A DNA stretch of 64,000 nucleotides from Sthenelais limicola (taxonomy: Eukaryota > Annelida > Polychaeta > Phyllodocida > Sigalionidae). Below, one piece after another: positions 18,558-28,207 of the stretch (position 1 is its first letter; every line of letters starts with the position of its first letter). The stretch spans positions 22,324,684-22,388,683 of the forward strand of contig OW804102.1 in the NCBI GenBank assembly GCA_942159475.1, given 5' to 3'. A program made the position numbers and the translations under genes. Below the pieces are notes generated by a model, which saw nothing but the letters and a program-made list of their open reading frames with translations, did not search any database and was not told the origin of the DNA.

Positions 18558-20487
18558 GGGGTTACTGTTGCTCACCTGTTACCTCATTTGCAGCCAAGCA
18601 GACATCTTCGAGGAAGAAGGTGTGCTGGTATACTCGGCTGGGGAGGTAAGGGCCCTCACAGCAACATGGACTGCATTAATGTTCCTCCAGCCCCCTGCTC
18701 CTCCGCCTATGGAGTCGTGGCTCCACATCCTTGAATCTAAGATGGAAGGACTACACGAGCAGCAAGTGGTAGGAATCACCGACCTCAGAACATGGCGGCT
18801 TCATGTTCAATTCATCAAGGATCATCTACCCACTCCACCAGTTCGCACGAAGCGAGCTCTGCTAGGAGTGGTAGGAATGATCAGCCGATCTCTCTTCGGT
18901 ACAGCTACCACAGACCAGATCGACGAGCTCCGAGCGGCAGTGGAGGCATCGCAGGCAGGCCTCAGTGTGATGTCTCACTTCCAGTCAGAGATGGTTTCTG
19001 TGGTAAACCAGACCCGTCTGTTCCTACGAGAGAATCGAGTCGACATCCAAAACCTGCAAGAGATAAGCCAAAATCTGACTGACCAGGTATCTGAAATTGT
19101 TCATCATTTAAATGGTTTTTCTAGAGATATTCATCGTATGCATATGAGAAGAGAGGTTGATCAGGCCCTAAGCCAAGTTGACCGCATTATGCTGGTATAT
19201 TATAGGCAAATTGATTTATTCCATCGCCAGAGAACACACCTAGAGCACGGGTACTTGACTGATGAAATATTACCTGAAGTACATTTAAATGAAATTCTTC
19301 ACCAATTGAGTGAGAGGGGACACCAACCAATAGACGATGTTCGTTGGTACTACAGAAGTGTACAAGTTCAAATCATATCTGAGTCCGACGAGCAATTAGT
19401 TTATCAGGTGGTCATCCCTGCAGTTTCGGCTACTAAGTATTTACACTATAAACTAAGGTATTTCCCTACCCCTTATGGGCCATCCTACCTCAAAATCATC
19501 AAGGGCATCGCTGAATTAGCGATGGACAGTGTCTCTAGTGGTGCCTCTTTTGTTCCTAACCACTGCATGGGATACAGCCCAGCTGTATGTTCCTCTGCGT
19601 TGGAGAACCTAAAACCAACATGTGAAACAGAAATAATTTTAGGCAAAGGTCCAGTAAAGTGTCAGATAGAGATTAAGAAGCGTGGCAATGTCAGTAACGA
19701 AATATTCAGAGATTTTGAACAACTGTCATCGGTTATCCTTGCAGTATACTTTCCAGTCGAGACTGTATTAAGGTGTATCAGTAAGAAACCTATAAGAAAT
19801 GTTTTTACCAAACACACACGGGTCACAGTAAACAGTGGCTGCGTCTTATATAGTGAAGATTGGAGGGTGCGCAGCATCGAGCAACATAATTCCACGATCA
19901 GAATTCCACCCCCCAAAGCCCTGTCCCTACCCTCTCTCAACTTAACCTATAGAAAGTTCGAAGACTATCCTGAGCTGAAGCAACAACTCCAGTTCAACAG
20001 CAGAATCGACGTCCCCCTAATTTCTCTGACCGATATTCCCCTTCCTCCTACGGTACAACCTTTTTCCTTCTCCGCATCCACCACATGGGGATTCGCGACC
20101 CTCATGCTCACCCTAGCAATCGTGATTGGATTGATAGGAGTGGTGGTGTATGTGAAGAGGAAGAGAGACGGCTCTTGCCTCCCTCTCTTAGGTAAACGTC
20201 CTAACCAGAGTCTAGATAGACTACCCAGTAAACCTTCTGCCCCTCTTCCCTCCTTCCCCAATGTCTTTTCTAATTTATACCCATCCCAACAGCAACCCGC
20301 TGAAGAGATTCCACTGCAAGATTCTGAACCCCAGTCCCTTGGCGGTACTGACGATCTCGAAAACCCGGAGACCCAACCCCTCCAAACTGACCCCTTATCC
20401 TCCTTTAGACAGAATACACCCCCAAAACCCCCTCGATCGATGGATATGAAGCAAAGATCTGCAGTACCCCGTGGAGTAGTGTGTTAA
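18526..20487 (+). CDS. env: Envelope glycoprotein, baculovirus-F/errantivirus type
   Basis: The product has 653 residues from 18526; the second ATG (18535) has better context and may be the real start. A hydrophobic signal peptide spans about 10-25. RTKR at 107-110 is a furin-type site, followed directly by a glycine-containing hydrophobic fusion-peptide-like segment (111-126) and a helical region. This matches the fusion-protein layout of errantiviruses and baculovirus F. Sequons lie at N161, N183, N388, N455 and N472. One transmembrane helix (about 519-543) precedes KRKR and a 110-residue Pro-rich cytoplasmic tail with PSAP (570-573) and PPKPPR. It overlaps the end of pol by 32 nt and is probably made from a spliced message. 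The frame is intact. Confidence 0.93.
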   Translation: MHKMAVGTVTKGLLLLTCYLICSQADIFEEEGVLVYSAGEVRALTATWTALMFLQPPAPPPMESWLHILESKMEGLHEQQVVGITDLRTWRLHVQFIKDHLPTPPVRTKRALLGVVGMISRSLFGTATTDQIDELRAAVEASQAGLSVMSHFQSEMVSVVNQTRLFLRENRVDIQNLQEISQNLTDQVSEIVHHLNGFSRDIHRMHMRREVDQALSQVDRIMLVYYRQIDLFHRQRTHLEHGYLTDEILPEVHLNEILHQLSERGHQPIDDVRWYYRSVQVQIISESDEQLVYQVVIPAVSATKYLHYKLRYFPTPYGPSYLKIIKGIAELAMDSVSSGASFVPNHCMGYSPAVCSSALENLKPTCETEIILGKGPVKCQIEIKKRGNVSNEIFRDFEQLSSVILAVYFPVETVLRCISKKPIRNVFTKHTRVTVNSGCVLYSEDWRVRSIEQHNSTIRIPPPKALSLPSLNLTYRKFEDYPELKQQLQFNSRIDVPLISLTDIPLPPTVQPFSFSASTTWGFATLMLTLAIVIGLIGVVVYVKRKRDGSCLPLLGKRPNQSLDRLPSKPSAPLPSFPNVFSNLYPSQQQPAEEIPLQDSEPQSLGGTDDLENPETQPLQTDPLSSFRQNTPPKPPRSMDMKQRSAVPRGVVC

Positions 20488-21970
20488 AACAACGACTCAG
20501 ATGAATATGTGGTGTGAGATAAAATTAAGCCGATATAATGTTAGTCTTAAGTGCAAATGTGAGCAGATTCTGATTTTAAAATGTTTTGTAGTGCTAATTT
20601 AATTGGAATCTAATGGTAATAATTACAAAGGAGGTGTTGTCACGAAAGCTGTTTAGTTTACTCTAAAGCAGGCCTAGTGCTGGACTGTGGACAAAGTCCT
20701 CACCCCTTTCGTAGAATTTAATTAATTGGTCTAGTCACCAATTCCTACCTAGTAAGTACGCCCGGTGTTAGCTTGCAGTGGGACGCACTCTTCTGCTCAA
20801 GTTAGGGTGTAGAAAGCTAGCTGTTATGTGAAGGAATAAGCCACCACTTGAGAGAGGACGATGAAGGACCCGTTCTCTGAAAGTAGGGTGAAGCAAAAAT
20901 GGGAGGTTGTCACGTTGTTGATGGAGTAGTGATACCACGGAGACCAGCCTAGGAACGGTCGGTAGTCACTAGACCGATGTGCACACCTCAGCGGGCCATT
21001 TTTGGGTCGAGAGAAGGGCTGAAAATATAAAAGAATCTTGTCAGTCTTCTAGACCAGAGGAGCCAGGCTCCCAAAGGAAATGTATAAGTATGTACCAGTG
21101 TCGCCACCTTGAGGATGTTCACGGCGACAGGTACCTAGAAAGTGTATAAGATACATGCTGCCACCTTACGGACATTAAGTAGTGATAGGCAGCCCAAGAA
21201 CGAGTAAAAGTATAAGGCAATATTCAAAGACTGCGTGAAAAGGCCTGAGACGTTTCTACGGGGAGAACCCATAGACAAGCAAAGCCGAGATATTGATGAA
21301 CAATACATTAAACTCAAAAGACAGTGCGGTAATACGCCACCTAGTGAAAACTCTTAAGAGACTGTGTTTACAAATTATCCGAGGCGGGTTCGCCGTACCT
21401 CAGTAATAATTTTACGCTAAGGCATTGTAAAATCTTTAGCTATTATTTTGATTTAGGGGAGTGATTTCTTTCTCTGTACTTCTCTAGATTGTCCTATTTT
21501 TGCATTTTTCAATTGTATAAACATGTATGTACTTACGGGAGAAAGGGAGCCTCGATCCACATAGGGATGGCCGCTGTGAATTCGTCCGGCGGGCCAAAGG
21601 TTAAAAATCCCGTAGATAAAAATACCGGATCGAGGTGCCCCAACGTAAATAAAGGTCTCTCATGTGGAATTAGATATCGGGCATCAAAACTCCCAAATCT
21701 AATGAAGCAAGAGGGTAGAATTTGACTGGGGATGGCAGTGGATTCGTGAGTGGAAGAAAAGTGATGCCCACTTATGGTTCTAGGTCGGGGGTTCCGGTTC
21801 GGCAGAACTCGGTCAGCCAAGGGGGTCGCCGCTCGGTGATACTCGGGGTTGCTCGGGGGTTGTCGGCCGGAAACTAAAATGAGGGTTGCGTCGATGTGTT
21901 GTCTGCTCCTAGAGTGGTTCGGAGAACTATGTTGTACACAGTTCTCCGAACCAAATGAGATTGGGACGTA
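20488..21970 (+). other. Long 3' non-coding segment between env and the 3' LTR
   Basis: About 1.5 kb lacks a convincing sense gene. It contains a purine tract followed by TTGTCACG twice (about 20626-20645 and 20897-20910), a TATAAAA string near 21027, and three GCCACCTNNNG motifs (21101, 21158, 21334), the last close to the CTCF core. Positions 21540-21900 are more GC-rich with an open antisense frame. A strong hairpin sits just before the LTR. The sequence right before the LTR (AATGAGATTGGGACGTA) is a poor polypurine tract. Confidence 0.6.
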
Positions 21971-22021
21971 TGTAAAATTGACAAGCCCAAATTGTCTAAT
22001 TTTAAGGTAAAGTTGTCTCAT
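21533..22021 (-). other. Antisense open frame starting inside the 3' LTR
   Basis: A 162-codon minus-strand frame begins with an ATG in the 3' LTR (22019-22021) and ends inside a good donor-like GTAAGTAC (minus strand, 21537 downward). The peptide has no recognisable domain. Antisense genes read from a 3' LTR are known in some retroviruses, but here the frame may be a chance product of the GC-rich segment. The sense frame at 21489-21725 overlaps it and lacks an ATG. Confidence 0.2.
21915..21953. repeat. Perfect 14-bp inverted repeat (hairpin) before the 3' LTR
   Basis: TGGTTCGGAGAACT (21915-21928) and AGTTCTCCGAACCA (21940-21953) are exact reverse complements separated by an 11-nt loop, 17 bp upstream of the 3' LTR. 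It could be an RNA structure near the site of plus-strand initiation or the scar of a small palindromic insertion. Confidence 0.8.
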
Positions 22022-22590
22022 TCAGCCAGACATTCGTCGCGCCCCTACCGGCCAGAAGGCTACCCACACTTTCTTACCGCCACAACGCTCGCGGATTTCT
22101 TATCATCCTAAAGTCCAAAGGTACAGGTGAGGTCCAGGTCTGACCGTTATCTCAAAGTCAATCACGTGGAAAAGGAGGGGAGGGGCTGACCGCCAGGTCA
22201 GGGGAGGGGAGGGAATACTGATTAAAGAGTGGGAGGGAGAGGGGAGGGGAGATAACCCTGTGACCTGGTCACCACCCAAAGAGATTGGTCAGAGTGGCAG
22301 TGGTCACTCTGAGCCTCGTTTTAATAAGTGTCTGTCATTGTTATCCTGTGGCTGATTGGATCTCTAATCTAACCTGTCAATTAATTGGACCAACGGGACC
22401 AAAGCCAATCAGCGCAGGACCAGTGTATTTCGTCCTAATCTGTCTAGTATAAAAATAAAGAAAAGATGAAAATTGGTCTCTTCCGAGGCTGGTACTGATT
22501 TGAAGCATACATCTCTGTGTGTTGCGTTGATTAATTTCTCGCCCAACTACTGACCCTGAATTATTACGAAGAATGACCCGCATTTCTTCA
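21971..22590 (+). repeat. 3' LTR
   Basis: It is 620 bp long and identical to the 5' LTR except at four sites by eye: a T/G in the AAGTTAAAG/AAGGTAAAG stretch, G/A after CACGTGG, C/T in ATAACCCCG, and C/T in AAAATCGG. It carries the same TATA/AATAAA string at 22448-22459. The AGGT target duplication follows at 22591-22594. Confidence 0.95.
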
Positions 22591-22594
22591 AGGT

Positions 22595-22779
22595 CTCACA
22601 TGGGCAATATAGCTGATCTCATGACTTCTTTGGCATCCTTATCTACTGATTTCTGTACTTATTTGGCTACTGCTGGGCCCCCGTCGGCACAGAATGCTGT
22701 GGCGGGAACTGGTTTGGTAGCCCCAACCCTTGCTCCACCTAACCAGGCCCCATCCGTGTCATCCTGTGTTCCAATATAA
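22595..22779 (+). pseudogene. 3' part of the short open frame split by the retroelement
   Basis: The reading frame entering at 22595 continues in phase from 9266 if the retroelement and one AGGT are disregarded, and stops near 22777-22779. The segment is Ser/Thr then Ala/Pro-rich, with no recognised domain. It may be the end of an older mobile-element ORF. Confidence 0.35.
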
Positions 22780-22844
22780 ATAGCAATATTAATATATATA
22801 TCGCTAGAACCCAGATACTTAGATACCTTTGCTTTCACCATACA

Positions 22845-23180
22845 ATCTCCCTCAGAAGTGCATTGGATTCATCCATAATAGAGCTATCATAAGCATATTC
22901 CGCTAAATTAGGCTGAAAAGGGATAAATACAAGGTACATCTGAGTATTTATGAAAGTGGTGTAAGACAAGGCAATGTATGACACAAACCCTTGTAAACAA
23001 ATATGTTTGCGGTTCATGCACCAGGAGGAGGAGAAATATACACAAATATAACTCCAACCAAAGCAAAATAATAAGAATCATTATAATAGTAATTTAACTG
23101 TATTTTAAACCTCTTTTTGTCTCAAATTTGGCTTATTTGGGAGAATAGAATTGTACATCTTTTCATGGCCTCTAAAAGTT
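22845..23180 (+). repeat. High-copy AT-rich repeat family, copy 1
   Basis: This copy contains the family's signature blocks CGCTAAATTAGGCTGAAAAGGGATAAATAC (about 22892-22930) and AACTGTATTTTAAACCTC...TTATTTGGGAGA (about 23094-23145), then GAATTGTACATCTTTTC. The same blocks recur at 25360-25434 plus 26274-26440, 45970-46165, 51838-51915, 52025-52100, 52340-52425 and, in part, 35235-35300, 36080-36150, 49105-49145, 50980-51015 and 60690-60780. It has no coding capacity. Confidence 0.55.
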
Positions 23181-23184
23181 ATAG

Positions 23185-23667
23185 AAAACATGTTAAGGTC
23201 ACCATGGACTATTTTAACAGTGATCTCATATTTATAAACAGCCATGTGTGTCCACATACATATACCCATAAAACATTCGATCCTTGCAATTTCCTGCTAT
23301 CTAGATCTATAGAAAACATACCATGTTCAGTATGGAATTGTAGCTGTAATATTGGTGAAAATATCCTTGCATTTCATTTGATAAGAATTTTGCAAAATAT
23401 TTGTATGTGAGATTTCAACTGAATCCATCCAAGCATACACTGTAATAGCCATGAGCAGTGAGTGAGTGAGTTTGGTTGTTTTACGCCTTTATAAACACAC
23501 TGAAGATTGTATCAATGAGAGCTGAGAGGGGGCAGTTAATGATCCTACCCAGGAAATAGAGACATAGAAGAAGGGAGAGAGACAGAGACAGAGACAAAGA
23601 GACAGAAAGGCACTTTGTGGTTTTACCCAGGACCGGCATGAGCAGTGAGACATGCACATCCCCTATT
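23185..23667 (+). mobile_element. AATAGGGG-family MITE interrupted by a SINE
   Basis: Sequence from about 23185 aligns with 35375-35617: an AACAGTGATCTCAT block, a TATTTGTATGTGAGATTTCAACTGAAT block, and a final GTGAGACATGCACATCCCCTATT ending at 23667. A SINE-like insertion (23463-23636) splits it. The left terminal repeat is missing or degraded. Confidence 0.5.
23463..23636 (+). mobile_element. SINE-like insertion with 13-bp target duplication
   Basis: CATGAGCAGTGAG is repeated exactly at 23450-23462 and 23637-23649, and the two flanks join into a continuous copy of the host MITE. The 174-bp insert starts TGAGTGAGTTTGGTTGTTTTACGCC, a motif typical of an abundant molluscan SINE class, and includes an AGAGACAGAGACAGAGAC-like simple repeat near its end. 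No A-tail is visible. The target duplication makes retroposition likely; the SINE class is from memory. Confidence 0.6.
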
Positions 23668-23854
23668 ATTGAAATGATAGACAGCATAGCCGATAATACA
23701 GCGATAACTTCAATCAGAATTATTAAAATCGCCTTCACCCGGGGAAAATAGCCAGACGAACAGACTTGTAATCCCCTGAGTCGTTAATAAGAGTCGCTTC
23801 AGAGGACAACTATTGTCAGTGGCCGGGTTTTGGTGTCCACAAACAACTGGAATA

Positions 23855-24102
23855 GAACATTGCAAGGATCTTTTCATCAATATCAAAGCTTATGCAAATG
23901 ATCTATAAAACCAAAGGCATGATGGGAAAGATGAGGCCTTCATTCATTGAAACATATAAAACGCATGACTATTTACACGAAGTCATTGTTAAATATTCCA
24001 TGCTGAGCATAACAAGGCTACTATACTTTTTATACTGACACACAGCTCCCACAATTCCATGCGAATCTAGATTCAAGATGGCTGACATGCAAATCCCCTA
24101 TT
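23855..24102 (-). mobile_element. AATAGGGG-family MITE, minus orientation
   Basis: It aligns with 43080-43314 and, in reverse, with 35305-35560. It ends in AAGATGGCTGACATGCAAATCCCCTATT (about 24075-24102). The opposite terminal repeat is not visible, so the copy is truncated. Confidence 0.5.
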
Positions 24103-24749
24103 GTAGTGAGAACGCCTGGCGTGTGGGCTTGGGAGAGCTACATCTGTATTGCCATTGATTTTCAGTGAGGATCTTCACCATAAGGATACGGCAAAATAAT
24201 GATTATTTCCAGTGGCAGTTGAGTTGGACATTTTAACCATCCATAAAACATCCTCGGAAATCAATTCTGCGAGGAAAAAGTGAAGTAAAGTTCTAAGGAA
24301 AATGCAGAGTTGTCACAAGTAATCAGGTAGTTATTTATACCCAATTCCTTAAGGTGAGAGCGTTTTATATGCTCCTGCGTTTTCTTTCTTACCAGATGTC
24401 TTTACAATCGAGAGATAAAGAGTTAGGTGACTTGTCAGTTCCATCATAAAATCCTCATGTTGGAAAGCCACTGTTACAGATGTAGCCCTGTTCACTTCGA
24501 ATTCTTATATGTGGATAGAAGTAATGAGGGAATGGAATGTTTTGAAAGGACGAGGAAGTTAGGATCTCAGATCTTGCATGTCCAATTACTGTTCAAATAT
24601 CTTTATTTATCTTAGATCATTGGGAGAAAGATTGTTCGAATATTGCAAATTGCATTGCCTCTCGAGTTTGTATTACATTGTAGCCTAGTATTAATCTCGA
24701 CCTTTGAACTTGAGGAATTAAATTACAAGCTCTAACATCTGAGTCAACC

Positions 24750-24823
24750 GTCTCTGTGGCGCAATCGGTTAGCGCGTTAGACTGTTAATCTAAAGGTTGG
24801 TGGTTCGAGCCCACCCAGGGACT
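24750..24823 (+). tRNA. tRNA-Asn (GTT)
   Basis: The 74-nt sequence folds into a standard cloverleaf. GTCTCTG (24750-24756) pairs with CAGGGAC (24816-24822), TTAGA pairs with TCTAA around the anticodon GTT (24784-24786), and GGTGG pairs with CCACC around a TTCGAGC T-loop. It is nearly identical to metazoan tRNA-Asn(GTT), differing mainly by compensated changes in the anticodon stem. The A and B boxes are intact and a TTTTT Pol III terminator lies at 24828-24832. No intron is present. Confidence 0.95.
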
Positions 24824-24827
24824 TTAC

Positions 24828-24832
24828 TTTTT
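24828..24832 (+). terminator. Pol III terminator of tRNA-Asn
   Basis: A run of five T residues begins five nucleotides after the mature tRNA end, which is the usual Pol III stop signal. Confidence 0.7.
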
Positions 24833-25437
24833 GTGCCGTTAGTTTCATTGTTTGAACCCTGAACTAGTCCATGTCACGATGTGATAATTATTGAGCAGAA
24901 TAGGAAATTGAGAAACATGCTAGCGTGTCTGACTAACAGAAATGATTATATCCTACGGTAATCCTTTTTAAGGAAATCATTATTTGAAATGGTACAATCA
25001 ACTTTGATTGTATTAGTATCTTCTACCTGTATGTCAGCTTGTATGTACATATTATTTTTAAGTTCAAAAAATGGATTTAATTTGCAAAACATAATGTTTT
25101 TATATAATGGTTCTTAGAATATAAATTAAAGACGACTGCTTGAATTTGAATTATAATTTTTTAAGTTAATGGTATTACTTTACTTCATGTCAGTCTGTAA
25201 ACAGAGGGCTAGAAAGTATTGTGTCGTAACACGGATCTGACTATCATCATCATAATAATAATATTTAACTAATAATTCATAAAAAAAAAAAGACTCCCAA
25301 GATCCTTCTGTAACAGCAGACGAAATCTAAATTCCCATACAATGATCATGAAATATTACCATATTTGGGTCAGATTTTCAGAAAATGCACAATCTACAGT
25401 TCTACACATCTATCAAATTCTGCTAAATTAGGGTTAA

Positions 25438-26269
25438 CCCTATCAGGGCGAGTAGTGCATTTATGCACTATTATTTGGGTCATTTTCCCCATAATATTGC
25501 CTATAAGACATGCTATTCATTTAATAAAACCTGCTATTTTACCCTCTTCCTCCTATGTCAATGTGTTCCAAATGTTGTAAGGACCAATAATCAAAAAAAA
25601 GTTCTTGTGCCTGGTAGATGCAGAAAATTTGGTGTCCATAATAGATTGTGGCTAAATTGGAAGAATTATAACTCTATTTATGCAATATTCATTCTTAAAT
25701 TGGAAAAAAACTAAATCTAAATTTATTTTTTTGAAAAAATGCCATTCATTCAGTTTTTCATGCTGAATAAAATGAATGGTCGTAAAAGTTGATGGATTTT
25801 GAAAATGGTTCCTTTAGAATGGTTTCCATGGCAACCAAACAGCCCGTTTTTTTTCAATTGAAAAGGTGTATATCTGGTAAATGGTTGCTATGGTGACATA
25901 AAACATGAAATTTCTAAATTACAACTCATAACAAGTAGAGCAGAAAATTTAGGTTCATGTGCAATTTACTCAGTACAAATCGCATTTCTTACAGGAAAAT
26001 GGTGATAAAAAGACTATGTGGCATTGTCCTGATTAATTTTCACTGTCTGGACATCATTGCCTTTTACATCATCTATCTCCTTTTAAAAAGTCACTTAGGC
26101 TAAGTAGTTTAGCTCAAAATTTAACAGGCAGGCAACTTTGAAAGACTATAACTTCACTAATATTTGGAGTATCAAAAAGATTTTTTCGTTTTTATAATGC
26201 TTAGTATGGCCACAATAAGGGACAATTTAAAAGACAACCTCCCTTAACAGACCCTCTGCCCTTAAAGGG
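25438..26269. mobile_element. piggyBac-like non-autonomous element (TTAA target)
   Basis: TTAA tetramers at 25434-25437 and 26270-26273 flank an 832-bp element starting CCCTATCAGGGCGAG and ending CTCTGCCCTTAAAGGG. These ends are imperfect terminal inverted repeats. TTAA targets with CCCT ends are the mark of piggyBac-type elements. There is no transposase frame. It sits inside a copy of the high-copy AT-rich repeat (25360-25434 continuing at 26274-26440), so it is the younger insertion. Confidence 0.6.
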
Positions 26270-26273
26270 TTAA

Positions 26274-26440
26274 ACGTGATTAATACTAGGTATACCTGTA
26301 AATATAATGTGTAGTTTTAATTCAATAAATCTGTTTGGTTTTGTTGAACTGTATTTTAAACCTTATTTTCGTCTTAAATTTGCGTTATTTGAGAGGATTG
26401 TTGAAGGTCAATTGTACATTTTCTTGTGACATTATTATGG
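26274..26440 (+). repeat. High-copy AT-rich repeat family, right part of copy 2
   Basis: GAACTGTATTTTAAACCTTATTTTCGTCTTAAATTTGCGTTATTTGAGAGGATTG-type sequence at about 26343-26402 and the following GGTCAATTGTACATTTTC match the family blocks at 23094, 46085 and 52343. The left part of this copy is at about 25360-25434. Confidence 0.5.
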
Positions 26441-28110
26441 TTTTATGTTCTGCAATAACATTTATGACATGCTGCTGTTATCAGAGAGAGTGTTATACCC
26501 TCCTTACAGTCCCCTGCAGTCTTCACAATCACAAATCATATATTTTATTACTAAAGTTAAACATTGCTCCCTGGAAGAACAAACAGTCTAAAACCAGTAT
26601 TTTTTAACCAGTAATTCTTTTAGCAACACTGTTCTGAGGTTATTACTTCCTTGCCTCTTGCCTAACGTATTCTTACTTATCTTGCCTGCTTCTAAAACAG
26701 ATAGTCAGTCTTTGAAGTTAAAACTTAGGACTTTTTCCCTACCACTGCCTGGGGCTATGAATTGTAGTCACTTCTTTGACTCAAATTTCTAGCCACGGGG
26801 TTATAGCCCTTAGCGCTTCCATTCAGTCAAGTTGTTATGGTTATAGATGTCAGCAACAAGCTATGTCTTAAAATAAAAAAAACATGGTTATAGGTATAGT
26901 GCATATTGATGAGAAAAAATCATAACATTGGCTTCATTAGTCATGACAAGTTTGGTGGTCCGATTAATTTTGATCATAATATCAGTTTTATGTACATTAA
27001 ATGATCAATGATCTAGACGAGGGATTCTTTCCAGCAGGGCCAACAAGAAAGTTAATAATCACTTTAATCTCTGCTTTGTGTTGCTATAGCCCCAAGAATT
27101 TCAAGGCACTGATTATTATTATAAAGCCTTTTCTTCAAATGCTCTCTCATTATAACCCTTTAAAAGCTTTTTTGAACTCTACAAAAGTATTGCCTCAATT
27201 TAAGTGCTAAAAAATAGAGATAATAGAATGCCATTCAAAAGAGGAAATGTTGTTCTATACTTTTCAAAATAAATGAATACCCCTTTAATTTTCTGGTATT
27301 TTAGAAACATCCTTGAAGAACAGTGCGTTTTCTGTAACTGTTTAAATACATTTTTGGCCTCAATGAATAGAAGAAAATCAGAAGGTAAATAACCCATCGC
27401 CTAGTACACAATCATGTTTCTTTATAATATTCAAATTAACTATGAATAAACCATGAGATTAATAAATGCACTAATTACAACGTTTACGATTTGTCTTTGA
27501 TCTTGCATGCTAGTCAAATATATTGAATTAGAAAAAGGGCTTTATTGCAAGTATGCTGGGTATAGGTTCATAGGAAATTGACATCCTCCTTCATCTCAAC
27601 ATGTTCAGACATATAAATATAGTATTGATATCCTTGTTTCTCACAGAGGAGCCATACGACCGGCTCCTATAACCCCAGTGCTCGACTGAGAGGAAACGAG
27701 AATGCCTAAAAGATGTATGCCATATTCGCAATTCTTTGACAAGCTCTTGATTGCATTTTTTTGCATTTTTCTCATCCAACACTTATCTTGTCATGAACAC
27801 TTCCATATTTTAGCCGGAGATATTAATGGTATCCAGGCCGGCAGCACAGGAAAGGGATTCATGAAAAAAAAGAAGATTTTTACCCTTTGTGTTGCAAAGC
27901 CAAACGTTTGATGCAGGTTTTGTCCACATATATATAAAAAAACTGGCAGTGAAAGAAATATGCCTGTAGTGTGTCAGAATGGTTTCATGGTTTGCATTAT
28001 ACAAATTGTTAGTTGCCAATTCTCCCTATTCAAGCAGAACTCTGACCCGGCTATGACCCAGAAACAATGAGAAAAACGTTTTAGCTGCATTAAAACTGTA
28101 AGTCCCTAGT
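26441..28110. other. Non-coding stretch
   Basis: No gene or named repeat was recognised. A short palindrome GGAGCCATACGACCGGCTCC lies at about 27648-27667. Open frames here lack coding character. Confidence 0.5.
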
Positions 28111-28199
28111 CCACTAAGCCGATTCTCATGCGATTTTGCGCCGCAGAGGACCCTTTTCAACCTAATTCCGTGAGAATCGCATGAGAATCGGTTCAGTGG
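28111..28199. mobile_element. Short fold-back MITE
   Basis: CCACTAAGCCGATTCTCATG... (28111-28135) and its reverse complement (28175-28199) form 25-bp arms with two mismatches around a 39-bp centre, and weaker pairing extends outward. A related but shorter inverted structure with TGTCCAC...GTGGACA-like arms is at about 57250-57325. Confidence 0.6.
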
Positions 28200-28207
28200 G
28201 CAAAGGC

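Larger units (their letters stand above)
9267..22590 (+). mobile_element. Complete env-bearing Ty3/gypsy-type LTR retroelement (errantivirus-like)
   Basis: Two 620-bp direct repeats beginning TG and ending CA (9267-9886 and 21971-22590) flank 12.1 kb carrying gag, pol and env in that order on the plus strand. The 4-bp duplication AGGT sits at 9263-9266 and 22591-22594. The integrase lies after RNase H, the Ty3/gypsy order, and env follows pol with a 32-nt overlap, the errantivirus/metavirus arrangement. The LTRs differ at four sites by eye and all three large frames are open, so the insertion is recent. At 13.3 kb it is longer than most relatives because of a 3.6-kb leader and a 1.5-kb segment after env. 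Whether it is still active cannot be judged from sequence alone. Confidence 0.95.
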
